Assembly: GCA_023416695.1 (NCBI GenBank)
Contig: JAEZGY010000002.1
Location: 16,946-80,945, forward strand
Reading direction: 5' to 3'
Source: Bacillota bacterium
GTDB taxonomy: Bacteria; Bacillota; Clostridia; Lachnospirales; Lachnospiraceae
DNA: 64,000 nucleotides
Part shown: one piece after another, positions 17,344 to 26,300 of the stretch
Layout: every line of letters begins with the position of its first letter
Numbering within the stretch: position 1 is the first letter of the stretch
Notes under the pieces: model-generated
The model's input: the letters and a program-made list of their open reading frames with translations, nothing else
What the model was told of the DNA's origin: nothing
Database searches by the model: none
Position numbers and translations under genes: made by a program

Positions 17344-20300
17344 TTAGTGGTTGTCTTCCATGGCAAGTAGCTCATTAAAATCCTGTCGCTCAAACTCCTG
17401 AATGGAAATATTAGTCTTATTGGGATTAGCAAAGACAAAGGTCTTATCTACACTCTCTACATAATTTTGAATCTTGTCGTTAGTAGCACTAATAATGGCT
17501 TGGAAGCCTAATTTACGAATAAGCTCTAGACAGCTAGCTACCTTCTCCCCATCCATTTTAGAGAATGCCTCATCTAACACTACTATTCTTGGGGTCAATC
17601 TTCTGCGTATATTGCCACGGAAAGTGATTCGATATACCTCTGCAAAGCTTGCTAAGAGTGCCACATACAGAGGGTTTTGACCTTCCCCACCAGAATTCTT
17701 TGTCAGCATTCTGCTCAATCTCATTGGAGGCATCCCTTCTATAATTTGCTCCATATCAAAAGAGAGATAGGTTCTGTAATCCGCATATTTCTCTATATTA
17801 CGTCTTGCTTCCTCTAGTTGTTCTTGGGTACTATTTTCTGGCGGCATAAAGATATCGATTAGCTCATTAATCTGATCGTTATATTTATCCTCATGACTAG
17901 CAGTAAATAAGTCTATCTGATTATCCATATGGTCGGATAGGTTGCTTGGATTAATATCTAGATTGTCATCCATAAACATAGCATAGAACTTACCATCCTC
18001 CCCTTTGTTTTTCTCAATCACAAAACGATATTTTTCCTTACCAAAGTCTGTTTGCTTAAGGATACGATTTAAGTCATCCTTCTGCTGAATGGCTTCTTTG
18101 ATTGCATCTCGCACCTTGTATACGAAATCTGTCTTAAAATGAAGAATGGCCTTCTTCGCCTGCTCTGCTGCTAGCTTCGTAAACTCAGTAAGCTTCTCAC
18201 TAGATAGCTTATGAAGTAACTCTTCATAGGCAGCATTATCCCTAGCTGTAACACTAAATCCTCTATAGTTATAGACTGCCTTATATTTTTCTCTTCTGGC
18301 AATCAAAGCTTCAAAAGCCTTCTCTAGCCTTTGTGTTTCTATTTTAATTAGACTAGTAAGCTCCTCGTTAATTCTTTGGAGGCGATAGGTTTCTTTTCCT
18401 TGACGATACTCTTTGTACCCTGCAGCTTTCCTTGTATCAAAGACTAGCTGAGCTTGCGCATTCTCCTTTTCCTCATTAAGAGATAAGAAGTCCTGTTTTA
18501 ATCGTTCAAGCTCAAACTCTTTCGTTTCCTTTGAAGAAGCAGCTTTATTAAGATTTTTCTGACATATAATGGATTCAGCCTCAAGTGCTTCTTCTTCCTT
18601 ATGCCATTTCTCTACATTCTGACCTTTTAACTCTTCTATCTGCTCTTTCAGTTTAGATAGCTCTTTCTCTAAACTTTGACAACGTCTACTGTCCTTACAA
18701 AGCTCCTCATATTCCTCTGGCGCCTTTTCTAAAAAATCAACCATCATCATAGTGGTCAACTGTTTTAACTTCTCTTTGATTGGTTCCAATTGTAAGGAGG
18801 CCGCTTTCATGCTCTCTTCAAGGGTTTCCATTCGTCTAGCCATACTACCAGCACCAATATAAGAAAACTTAGTGTAGTGTTTTGGAGCAATGTGTTGCAT
18901 TCGGTAGCCCTGATACAACAGACAGTCTCTTGTGATTCCACACTTCGACTGACGGAGTACCTCTATGGAATTACATTTCATCACATTTCCTAATAAATAG
19001 TCTGTAAATGCTTTTACATAGGTAAGCTTCGTGATAATCTCTTCTGCTAAAGAACCATTAATAGGAGGTTTATTATGCTCTATTACCTTTACAGTATCAA
19101 TTAAAGTAACCTTGTGATACTTTGTAGGGTCTAACTCATGGTAGAGTTCTAGGGCTTCTTTACAGTATTCTGGTGGCACAATTAGGGCAAGCTTTTGATT
19201 ACTCATATAGCCTTCCACTGCATTTTGCCAGCTCTCATTTCTAATTTCAATTAAATCCGCCAGTATCTCTACTTGAACAGGCTGACCTGTTATCTTACGA
19301 AGACCATCCTCGATTAGCTCCTTAGCCTCTAAAACATCATCTGGATATGCCTTCTTTCCACCCTTTAAAGTGGCGTATTCTTGCTTTAATTGATCCAATT
19401 GGTCATTGTAGGCGTTGTAGTCCTTTTGTAGTTTTTCTTTTACTGTTGTAAGTTTAGCTTTTACATGCCCCAACTCCTCTTTGGCTGCTACAATAGACAG
19501 GGTCCCCTCTGGGTATTCTAAGATTTCCTTTAGGTGTTTCATTAAGCTATCTTCTACTACAATACCATAGTTTGCAATTCCATCCTCTAGCACCAGACGA
19601 AATAGCTCATCCATAGTTTGATCTAATCTTTGCTTGCTTCGTTGCATACGGCCAAGAAGTTCTCGTTTGGATTCCTGTTCACTAAGCAAATGATCATAAC
19701 CACTATTTCCAATAGCTGTTTTGATCTCTACCTGTTTTCTCTGTATTTCTTTCTGGCGCTCACTGTATTTTTTTACGGACTTAGCTAGTTCTAGAATATC
19801 CTCCCCATAAGCCTGTTGCTTATGCTGATTAGTGGTAATTCGTTCCGATAACCAGTCTAGCTGAAACTGCTTCTGGTTGTACTCGTATTGCTGTAAGATT
19901 TCCTCCGACTGGGCATAAACTGCATATTTATCCTGAATCTCTAATAGATGTTCAATTTCTGATTTGGTATCCTCCAATTTACGCTTTAAGCGAACATACT
20001 GAATAACGCTTTCCTGCATATCCTCTATGTGAATATTTTTCTCCACACAGATAAATTCCTTTACAAAGTCCTCTAGTTTCGTATCCATTCGAAAAGAGAT
20101 GGCCTTTTTAAATAACATTGGGAAGCGTTTGTCATCTAAGCCTCCCAGATATACATCATACAGACGTTGACGAAACTTCTCATTGGTCCTTGAAATCCAC
20201 CAATCCTCTGCACTAAAGCTTCTTTTTAAATACTCCTTAAGCTGATTGCAGGTCATGGTATGTTTTTCATATCGGTAACCATTCTCTAATCTCTTTCCTT

Positions 20301-20709
20301 TGTGCCAGAAGAACATACGGTCCACATCATTGCTACTAGTTTCCACATCAAAGCTAACTCCAATCACCTGATACTCCTTATTCTCTGTGTGATAGAGTTC
20401 TAATGCTATAGTAGAGGAGAAGTTCTGATTTCTAAGATAGGTGGACTCCCCCGTCTCAGAAACATTGTTCATTCCTCTTAAATACTCAATTAAGGTACGA
20501 TTGGAATCGTCCTTGGCTGCCTTGTTAAAGAAGCCTCTACCATCCGTATCCGCATACAGTAGTACCTGTAATGCATCAATGACTGTGGACTTACCACTTC
20601 CAGAGTGGCCTGTAAAGAAGTTTATATTTTTATGAAAATAAATTACTTTGTCGTTAATATAATGCCAATTATTCAGTTGTAAAGAGGTAACACGAAGCAT
20701 ATCACTCAT
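17344..20709 (-). CDS. jetC: SMC/MukB-like ATPase, JetC of a Wadjet/MksB-type complex
   Basis: The 1121-residue protein has SMC architecture. Walker A GHSGSGKS lies at 34-41. Long coiled coils (about 225-420 and 635-860) flank a hinge-like middle. A C-terminal head has the signature NSGGEGQ (about 1005) and Walker B RIVVLDEA (about 1041). It fits the MukB/MksB/JetC branch, which extrudes DNA loops together with MukF- and MukE-like partners. Its start overlaps the JetB stop by 8 bases (ATGAGTGA). No TOPRIM nuclease (JetD) follows; the next gene is the Nudix-like one. It may serve plasmid defence or chromosome condensation. Confidence 0.88.
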   Translation of the reverse strand: MSDMLRVTSLQLNNWHYINDKVIYFHKNINFFTGHSGSGKSTVIDALQVLLYADTDGRGFFNKAAKDDSNRTLIEYLRGMNNVSETGESTYLRNQNFSSTIALELYHTENKEYQVIGVSFDVETSSNDVDRMFFWHKGKRLENGYRYEKHTMTCNQLKEYLKRSFSAEDWWISRTNEKFRQRLYDVYLGGLDDKRFPMLFKKAISFRMDTKLEDFVKEFICVEKNIHIEDMQESVIQYVRLKRKLEDTKSEIEHLLEIQDKYAVYAQSEEILQQYEYNQKQFQLDWLSERITTNQHKQQAYGEDILELAKSVKKYSERQKEIQRKQVEIKTAIGNSGYDHLLSEQESKRELLGRMQRSKQRLDQTMDELFRLVLEDGIANYGIVVEDSLMKHLKEILEYPEGTLSIVAAKEELGHVKAKLTTVKEKLQKDYNAYNDQLDQLKQEYATLKGGKKAYPDDVLEAKELIEDGLRKITGQPVQVEILADLIEIRNESWQNAVEGYMSNQKLALIVPPEYCKEALELYHELDPTKYHKVTLIDTVKVIEHNKPPINGSLAEEIITKLTYVKAFTDYLLGNVMKCNSIEVLRQSKCGITRDCLLYQGYRMQHIAPKHYTKFSYIGAGSMARRMETLEESMKAASLQLEPIKEKLKQLTTMMMVDFLEKAPEEYEELCKDSRRCQSLEKELSKLKEQIEELKGQNVEKWHKEEEALEAESIICQKNLNKAASSKETKEFELERLKQDFLSLNEEKENAQAQLVFDTRKAAGYKEYRQGKETYRLQRINEELTSLIKIETQRLEKAFEALIARREKYKAVYNYRGFSVTARDNAAYEELLHKLSSEKLTEFTKLAAEQAKKAILHFKTDFVYKVRDAIKEAIQQKDDLNRILKQTDFGKEKYRFVIEKNKGEDGKFYAMFMDDNLDINPSNLSDHMDNQIDLFTASHEDKYNDQINELIDIFMPPENSTQEQLEEARRNIEKYADYRTYLSFDMEQIIEGMPPMRLSRMLTKNSGGEGQNPLYVALLASFAEVYRITFRGNIRRRLTPRIVVLDEAFSKMDGEKVASCLELIRKLGFQAIISATNDKIQNYVESVDKTFVFANPNKTNISIQEFERQDFNELLAMEDNH

Positions 20710-21316
20710 CCCCTGGCTCCTCCTTTCCTCCTTGGTACTGACTAAGAATTCCTGCTACGTCTTCTGCAGTCAGTAACAAATGTATGGTTGGATATAGTAT
20801 TAATCTTGTGTCATAGGTTAAGTCCTGTAAGGTGTCTAAAATCTCAATTACCTGATATTTACGCAGGGTGGACAAAGCCCTTCTTAAGTCAGTCGGACTA
20901 ATGGCACGGTTGTCCCAAAGACCAAATAGTTGAATCTTTTCTACTACTTCTTGCACACTAACGTAGACATGGATAGAATTCGAAGCCGTACTCATTTTCT
21001 CATCATACAGAAGCTTTAAGAGAAGGATAAAGACAGAGGTGAGACGGCTCAGCTTCTCTCCCTGTAGCGACGGGCTTTCTAGCCCAATAATTCCATACTG
21101 TCTATTCTCAATCACCTCTAAATCAGCTATTTTAAAGTAGGCCTTAATAAAGTCCAGATGCTTCTCACAAACACGATAAGCATGGTTAGTCTGGTAACGA
21201 TTTAAGGTACGGTCATATTTTTTCTCTAATACAAAGGTTTGACTTTGTAGTAATTTGATGGCAGCGGTGAGTTCCTCCTGCTCTTCTAAAAATAATTGAT
21301 GATAGTATTCAATCAT
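20702..21316 (-). CDS. jetB: JetB / MukE-like protein (DUF4194)
   Basis: The 204-residue protein contains winged-helix-like segments (TDLRRALSTLRKYQVIEIL, about 139-157) and lies between the JetA- and JetC-type genes, as the MukE-like subunit does in Wadjet and MksBEF operons. GGAG precedes the ATG; it is 5 bp after JetA and overlaps JetC. The assignment to DUF4194 rests on size, order and overall look, not on a search. Confidence 0.8.
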   Translation of the reverse strand: MIEYYHQLFLEEQEELTAAIKLLQSQTFVLEKKYDRTLNRYQTNHAYRVCEKHLDFIKAYFKIADLEVIENRQYGIIGLESPSLQGEKLSRLTSVFILLLKLLYDEKMSTASNSIHVYVSVQEVVEKIQLFGLWDNRAISPTDLRRALSTLRKYQVIEILDTLQDLTYDTRLILYPTIHLLLTAEDVAGILSQYQGGKEEPGDE

Positions 21317-21321
21317 ATGTT

Positions 21322-22704
21322 CTACTCCTTCAATGCCTTACTGCATTTAGTAAAAATAAGGTTTGGATAGCTGTAGCCATTACTTCTTAAAATGGTACTT
21401 TCTAACACCTGTACGTCAAAGTTACTTTTTTTACGTAAACTATAGTCGTATGCAAGAATCAGCAGTTCAAACTCTTCATCTGTAGATACTGGCTGATCCT
21501 TAGTACAATACCTACCTTTCACCATTCTGCTAGTAACATAATCTTCTATCTGCTCCCTACTATAACGATTCTTCTTACGATTAGCTAAAAGGATTTCCTC
21601 CTTACTTAACTCCTCTGGTTCTTGAAGTGCTTCCACCGTCTCTTCAAACGGCTTTCTCTTACCTCTCTTCTTATACATCAGGTCCTTGGTTAAAATGGTG
21701 TTGTCATGAAGCCTTACCACATTTGCTACCTGGTCTAAGATTCCCTCGCGATTCTCTGGGTTTATCACATTAAGAAGGGACACAATCTGCCCACTCATAT
21801 TCTCATCACTACTTAAGAGATATTCCAATCTCCTTACAGTGGCCCTAATATATTTGGTGTGCTCAGCGTCAATATAGGCAATACGCCTCTCCATATTGGA
21901 AACCCCTCGCTCTACTGCTCCCAAAATATCATGAATCTGATACTGGGCATCTTCCTCCAAAGCCCCTTCCTTTATGAGCTTTTCCTTCAGATGATTAAGA
22001 CGCTCTTCATCCTCTTCAATGGCTCTAATTAGCCGTTTTATATCATTTTTATAAATATAGAAATTGTCACTGGTTTTTAATAACCTATATTTCTTATCCA
22101 CAATAGAGGTAACATAACCTATCAAATGTTCCTCTAATAGATTCTCATAGTTATTCTTTTGTAATAGTGCTTCAAAGAATTTATCCATGTTATGAAGCAT
22201 GTCCTGTAGGGCACGATTTAAGTTAGATGTATTTACCATAGCTGTGCGCAGAAGCTCAATCCCTGCTTTTTTATCATAGTAAAAGGAATAAATATTTGTA
22301 TAGACATTCTGAATATAAATGTCTGTCTCGTTGGCTTCTGGCTCCTCTATCCTTCGTAATGCTTCAATAAAAATGAAAGCATAGTCTGGAATAACTACAT
22401 TGGTACGGAAGGTGGTATAATCCTCTACCTTTCTTAGCCACTGAAAATACAGTAATCGACTAAAAATACGTGTAGCCACCGGTTCAATCTCTTCTGATTC
22501 TATTTCATTCTCATCCTTGGATAATTGTAAGAGTCGACTGTTAAACCTATCATGGAGTAGTTGAACACAGGTCTCCTTTGAGAGAAAATAGTCATTATAA
22601 AGATATTCGTCATATATTAACAGAAGTGCTTCTATATAGATGTATCGGTTTCTTGACTGAAAGAGGCCAAAAAACTGCTCTGGTATTCCCTTGATCCGAT
22701 CCAT
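21322..22704 (-). CDS. jetA: JetA / MukF-like kleisin subunit
   Basis: The 460-residue protein is the first gene of the three. It is helical and charged, with winged-helix-like ends and a Glu/Lys-rich middle. I recognise the JetA (former DUF5716) type that often precedes DUF4194 and SMC-like genes in Lachnospiraceae. It would bridge the two JetC heads. ATG 22704 has GGAGA upstream and an extended -10 box about 75 bp before it. Confidence 0.82.
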   Translation of the reverse strand: MDRIKGIPEQFFGLFQSRNRYIYIEALLLIYDEYLYNDYFLSKETCVQLLHDRFNSRLLQLSKDENEIESEEIEPVATRIFSRLLYFQWLRKVEDYTTFRTNVVIPDYAFIFIEALRRIEEPEANETDIYIQNVYTNIYSFYYDKKAGIELLRTAMVNTSNLNRALQDMLHNMDKFFEALLQKNNYENLLEEHLIGYVTSIVDKKYRLLKTSDNFYIYKNDIKRLIRAIEEDEERLNHLKEKLIKEGALEEDAQYQIHDILGAVERGVSNMERRIAYIDAEHTKYIRATVRRLEYLLSSDENMSGQIVSLLNVINPENREGILDQVANVVRLHDNTILTKDLMYKKRGKRKPFEETVEALQEPEELSKEEILLANRKKNRYSREQIEDYVTSRMVKGRYCTKDQPVSTDEEFELLILAYDYSLRKKSNFDVQVLESTILRSNGYSYPNLIFTKCSKALKE

Positions 22705-22780
22705 AAAAATCTCCTATCTTGTTACAATCTGAGCCCCTACTACTAGATAAAGTAGGTAACGTAAAAAAGCTCATAAAGAG

Positions 22781-22789
22781 ATTATAGCA
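22781..22789 (-). promoter_or_regulatory. Extended -10 promoter of the jetABC operon
   Basis: On the minus strand TGCTATAAT (TG-n-TATAAT) forms an extended -10 element about 75 bp before the jetA start. No clear -35 box is visible. Confidence 0.5.
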
Positions 22790-22810
22790 CAAAGAAAGAG
22801 GTTAGAAAAG

Positions 22811-22869
22811 TAAAAACAATAGGTGACAAACACTTGGCCAATATGTAAACCAATGTATCTATCACCTAT
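22811..22869 (-). terminator. Possible terminator of the DUF5662-like gene
   Basis: ATAGGTGA (22819-22826) pairs with TCACCTAT (22862-22869), enclosing a long partly paired loop; on the minus strand TGTTTTTAC follows. The large loop lowers confidence. Confidence 0.35.
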
Positions 22870-22887
22870 CATTACATCTCTCTTTAA

Positions 22888-23439
22888 TTAGTAATTCTTA
22901 TTTGGCAACACCTTACAACGAATATAACGGAAGGTGTAGTCTTCTCCTTTTACGGAAAGTATTTTCAACAATTTATATAACAGTCGAAAGGTATCCGGAT
23001 GCATGATATATCGATGCTTGCCCCTAAGAAAATACTGTAATGGTGCATCATCATGATAGGCTTCCTTATTATAAATCTTACTGGCAGCAACCCTATCACA
23101 AAACATCTCAACTACGTAATTTACTGGCATCTTCATCCCTACCATTCCGTTTACTGAATGGTCTACAGAATAGTCTATCCAATACTCCATATGGTGCTTG
23201 TTTTGACCCTTATGATGAAGCCAAGCTGAGGAATAACCTTCCTTAACACGCTGCACATTATTAGGACTTTGATTGCCCTGATAATATTTCACACCAGCCA
23301 AAAACTCCCTTGGAGAATATTTGGATATATCATGAAGTAATCCTTGCTTATATAATCCTACTTTAAAGCAATGCTTCATAACCATACGTCTGTGGTCGTT
23401 AACAGTAGTGAAGTGACCAATAAAATTCTTTATAAACAT
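22888..23439 (-). CDS. DUF5662-like hypothetical protein
   Basis: The 183-residue soluble protein is rich in His: KHCFKVGLYKQGLLHDISKYSPREF and HHKGQNKHHMEYW. The LHDISKYS phrase and the HHK...HHMEYW pair, probably metal binding, are what I recall of DUF5662; function is unknown. I place the start at ATG 23439, behind AGGAG. The longer frame from 23484 would overlap the antiporter gene and lacks a ribosome site. It lies 20 bp downstream of the antiporter and may share its transcript. Confidence 0.75.
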   Translation of the reverse strand: MFIKNFIGHFTTVNDHRRMVMKHCFKVGLYKQGLLHDISKYSPREFLAGVKYYQGNQSPNNVQRVKEGYSSAWLHHKGQNKHHMEYWIDYSVDHSVNGMVGMKMPVNYVVEMFCDRVAASKIYNKEAYHDDAPLQYFLRGKHRYIMHPDTFRLLYKLLKILSVKGEDYTFRYIRCKVLPNKNY

Positions 23440-23459
23440 AATACTTTTCTCCTGTTCCT

Positions 23460-24674
23460 TTAGTTTACTTCCTTCTGTATGCAAGTCCTATGTTCATAGT
23501 CCAGAGAATCCTCATCCTTGTGATATAGCATTTTTAATATAACAGGCGTAACGATAGATGAAATAATGATTAAAAAGATTACAGCAGCAAAATAAATGGA
23601 ATCTATTAATCCTACTGCTAACCCTTTCTGACTTACTATAAGAGCAACTTCTCCTCTTGTCATCATTCCAACACCAATGCGTAGGGAATCCTTTGATTTA
23701 AATCCGCACAGCTTTGCCATTAATCCACAACCTATAATCTTAGTAAACAATGCTACAATTACAAAAGCTATTGTAAAAAGTAATACTGCAGTTGTGATTC
23801 CTGTAATCTCTGTTTTTAGTCCAATACTTGCAAAAAATATAGGACCAAATATCATGTACGAATTTATGTCCATTTTCCGGACTATGTACTCTGAGGAGTT
23901 AATATTGCATAGAATTAATCCTGCCACATAAGCTCCAGTAATATCAGCTATACCAAAATATCTCTCAGCGATATACGCCAAAGCAAAACATAATGCTAAC
24001 CCATAAATAGGAAGTCTTTGTTTATGTGTCCATCTCTTATCCATAAACCGAAAGAAAAAATAAGCCAAAAATCCTATAGTTATACAAAATACTATGAATA
24101 AAACAGTATTCGAAATGACTGTTACTGGATTAATCTCAGGATTCTTGAATCCTATTACAAAGGTAAGGACTAGAATACCTATAATATCATCTATCACAGC
24201 TGCGCTTAATATTGTTGTTCCGATCAAACCTTTTAATTTGCCAATCTCACGTAGAGTTGAAACAGTTATGCTAACTGAAGTTGCCGTTAATATAACACCT
24301 ATAAAGATCGCTTTATAGAACTCAGTAGAACCAGTGGGAGCAAATCCAAAGAAACAAGAATATAAAATAAACCCACCAATTAATGGTACCAACACTCCTG
24401 CGCAAGCGATAAGTAATGCTTTAGGGCCTGTTTTCACTAAATCCTTAAGATCCGTCTCTAGACCCGCCATGAACATTATCATAATGACTCCAATTTCAGC
24501 CATTCGTAACAGAAAATCACTAGAATTAACAACACCTAGCACATTGGGTCCAATAACCAAACCTGCTATAATCTCTCCTACAACTTGTGGAGCATTTAAT
24601 TTCCTTGCTAGTAACCCAAAACATTTTGCAGTAATAATAATAATTGCTAAATCCTTAAAAAACTCATAAGTCAA
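23460..24674 (-). CDS. Cation:proton antiporter (CPA2 family, KefB/NapA-like)
   Basis: The 404-residue protein has about twelve membrane segments and no C-terminal TrkA domain. Family features include LNAPQVVGEIIAGLVIGPNVLG (about 26-47), the ETDLK segment (about 73-77), AAVIDDIIGILVL with the paired Asp residues in the ion path (about 159), and GMMTRGEVALIV (about 338). It exchanges Na+ or K+ for protons. A consensus promoter lies just upstream. Confidence 0.9.
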   Translation of the reverse strand: MTYEFFKDLAIIIITAKCFGLLARKLNAPQVVGEIIAGLVIGPNVLGVVNSSDFLLRMAEIGVIMIMFMAGLETDLKDLVKTGPKALLIACAGVLVPLIGGFILYSCFFGFAPTGSTEFYKAIFIGVILTATSVSITVSTLREIGKLKGLIGTTILSAAVIDDIIGILVLTFVIGFKNPEINPVTVISNTVLFIVFCITIGFLAYFFFRFMDKRWTHKQRLPIYGLALCFALAYIAERYFGIADITGAYVAGLILCNINSSEYIVRKMDINSYMIFGPIFFASIGLKTEITGITTAVLLFTIAFVIVALFTKIIGCGLMAKLCGFKSKDSLRIGVGMMTRGEVALIVSQKGLAVGLIDSIYFAAVIFLIIISSIVTPVILKMLYHKDEDSLDYEHRTCIQKEVN

Positions 24675-24709
24675 CTTAATTCGCCTCTTCTTTCGTTAAT
24701 CTAGCAACT

Positions 24710-24738
24710 AGTATAATCCTAACAAAAAGAAAATTCAA
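24710..24738 (-). promoter_or_regulatory. Promoter of the antiporter gene
   Basis: On the minus strand TTGAAT (24738-24733), a 17-bp spacer and TATACT (24715-24710), about 35 bp before the start codon. Confidence 0.6.
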
Positions 24739-24766
24739 GCTACAGAAAAGGCGTAATACTACTCTA

Positions 24767-26230
24767 TTAATTTAAAAATTGATAATTATAGCTGTATTTC
24801 ACCTGGATTTTTCCAGCCCTCAGATCGGCTTTCATCTTTGGGTTTTTCAAATTAAGGGTAAAGGCCAACGCTTTTGACTTATATTTACTCAGATTCAAGT
24901 TGATATTTTTATAAGACTGCTTTGCGATTAGCTGATTGTTAACATAAATAGAAACAGTTAAGTTATTGAACTTCTGTATCTTTTTATAGGTGGTGCTATT
25001 CACCGCATAGCACTTATAGATAAGTTTTCCATTTGAGTAGTAGATGGAAGCATTGGAAAGGTGGATTTTTCCTTTCTTCAAATACCGCCCATTTTTTGTT
25101 GGAGTAGTGGTAAAGATATTGGCTTTGGTAGTCACCTTGCATTTGAGAGTCTTACCATTTATTAAAGCATAGACATAGCAGCTCCCATTCTTAAGCCCCC
25201 GCACAACCCCTTTATCAACAGTTGCTATCTTTGTATTAGAGCTCTTCCATAGAACAGTACCTGAGCCACCACTTACCTTAAGTATTCTTGCAAAACCACT
25301 TGTTACACTAATCCCCTCTACGGATTCTCCCTTACTGTTTACTATTTCAGGATTGGTAACCTTTACTTTACAGGTAAGGGTGTATCCTCCTGTAATTGCA
25401 GTTATGGTAACAGTACCGGTTTTCTTTGCAGTAACAACCCCTTTAGACACTGTGGCAATTGCTTGATTAGAGGTTTTCCATTTGACCGTTTCATTGGTAT
25501 TAAGGACCTTTAGGGTAAGCTTCACTCCCTTTGCTATAACCTTGGATGTATAGTTAAGGCTAGGTTTTCTTACAACAATCTGACAGATTGCAGATAGCGT
25601 GCCGTCCTTTAGGATGGCTTTTATACTACATTTACCTGGAGCTATGGCAGTCACAACTCCATTTTTCACTGTAGCAACTTTTGTATTCTCACTTTCCCAA
25701 ACCACCTCATTGTTTATTGCATCATTAGGGGCAACGGTGGCTGTTAATTTAAAAGTATCCTTTATATTCATGGTATAAGAAGATTTACTTAGTTTTATAG
25801 ACTCTGCTATGTAATTCACTTTCAATTGTACCGTAGCTACCACCGGAGCGGCATCCTTTAAACGAAAGCTTATTTTTAGAGTCTTACCTGCATCCTCTTT
25901 CGCAGGAACTATGGTAAAGCTTGTGTGGGTTTGATTCGCTAACAATTGACTTACTACTGGATTACCCAGTTCATCTGTCACCTGGCCTACAATTCCAGGC
26001 TGTGGAGTTGTCATATCTTCTGCCTTAAAAACAGAAAGAGTATAGCCTACCCCTGGTGTAACATTAGTGGTACTGTTCTCTGCAACTACCTGATCATTTA
26101 ACTTTACGACTAATTGGGCCATCTGCTGCTCATCTGCATAAACTAACCTAGTGTCACTTAACAAAAACAAAGCCAATGCTAATACTACACCCAAAAAAAC
26201 TCCTGCGACTTTACTTATCATCTTTTTCAT
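24767..26230 (-). CDS. Secreted protein with Big-2 (Ig-like) repeats
   Basis: The 487-residue protein has a signal peptide (MKKMISKVAGVFLGVVLALAL, cleavage near VYADEQ, about 33). Three Ig-like Big-2 units follow at roughly 145-225, 228-295 and 300-375; each carries the [WK]-S-x-N-x-x-I/V-A-T-V pattern (e.g. WESENTKVATV, WKTSNQAIATV, WKSSNTKIATV). A C-terminal part of about 110 residues is Lys/Asn/Tyr-rich and unassigned. No LPxTG motif or membrane anchor is seen. A cell-wall-associated or adhesive role is likely. It follows proA after a terminator. Confidence 0.85.
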   Translation of the reverse strand: MKKMISKVAGVFLGVVLALALFLLSDTRLVYADEQQMAQLVVKLNDQVVAENSTTNVTPGVGYTLSVFKAEDMTTPQPGIVGQVTDELGNPVVSQLLANQTHTSFTIVPAKEDAGKTLKISFRLKDAAPVVATVQLKVNYIAESIKLSKSSYTMNIKDTFKLTATVAPNDAINNEVVWESENTKVATVKNGVVTAIAPGKCSIKAILKDGTLSAICQIVVRKPSLNYTSKVIAKGVKLTLKVLNTNETVKWKTSNQAIATVSKGVVTAKKTGTVTITAITGGYTLTCKVKVTNPEIVNSKGESVEGISVTSGFARILKVSGGSGTVLWKSSNTKIATVDKGVVRGLKNGSCYVYALINGKTLKCKVTTKANIFTTTPTKNGRYLKKGKIHLSNASIYYSNGKLIYKCYAVNSTTYKKIQKFNNLTVSIYVNNQLIAKQSYKNINLNLSKYKSKALAFTLNLKNPKMKADLRAGKIQVKYSYNYQFLN

Positions 26231-26265
26231 ATTCTACCTCCCCAAAATTGTGGTGTTTAAACCAT

Positions 26266-26293
26266 AGAAAGGCAGCTAACTACCTTAGCTGCC
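26266..26293 (-). terminator. Terminator of proA
   Basis: GGCAGCTAA (26271-26279) pairs with TTAGCTGCC (26285-26293), followed by TTTCTATGG on the minus strand, 7 bp past the proA stop. Confidence 0.7.
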
Positions 26294-26300
26294 TTCTTAA

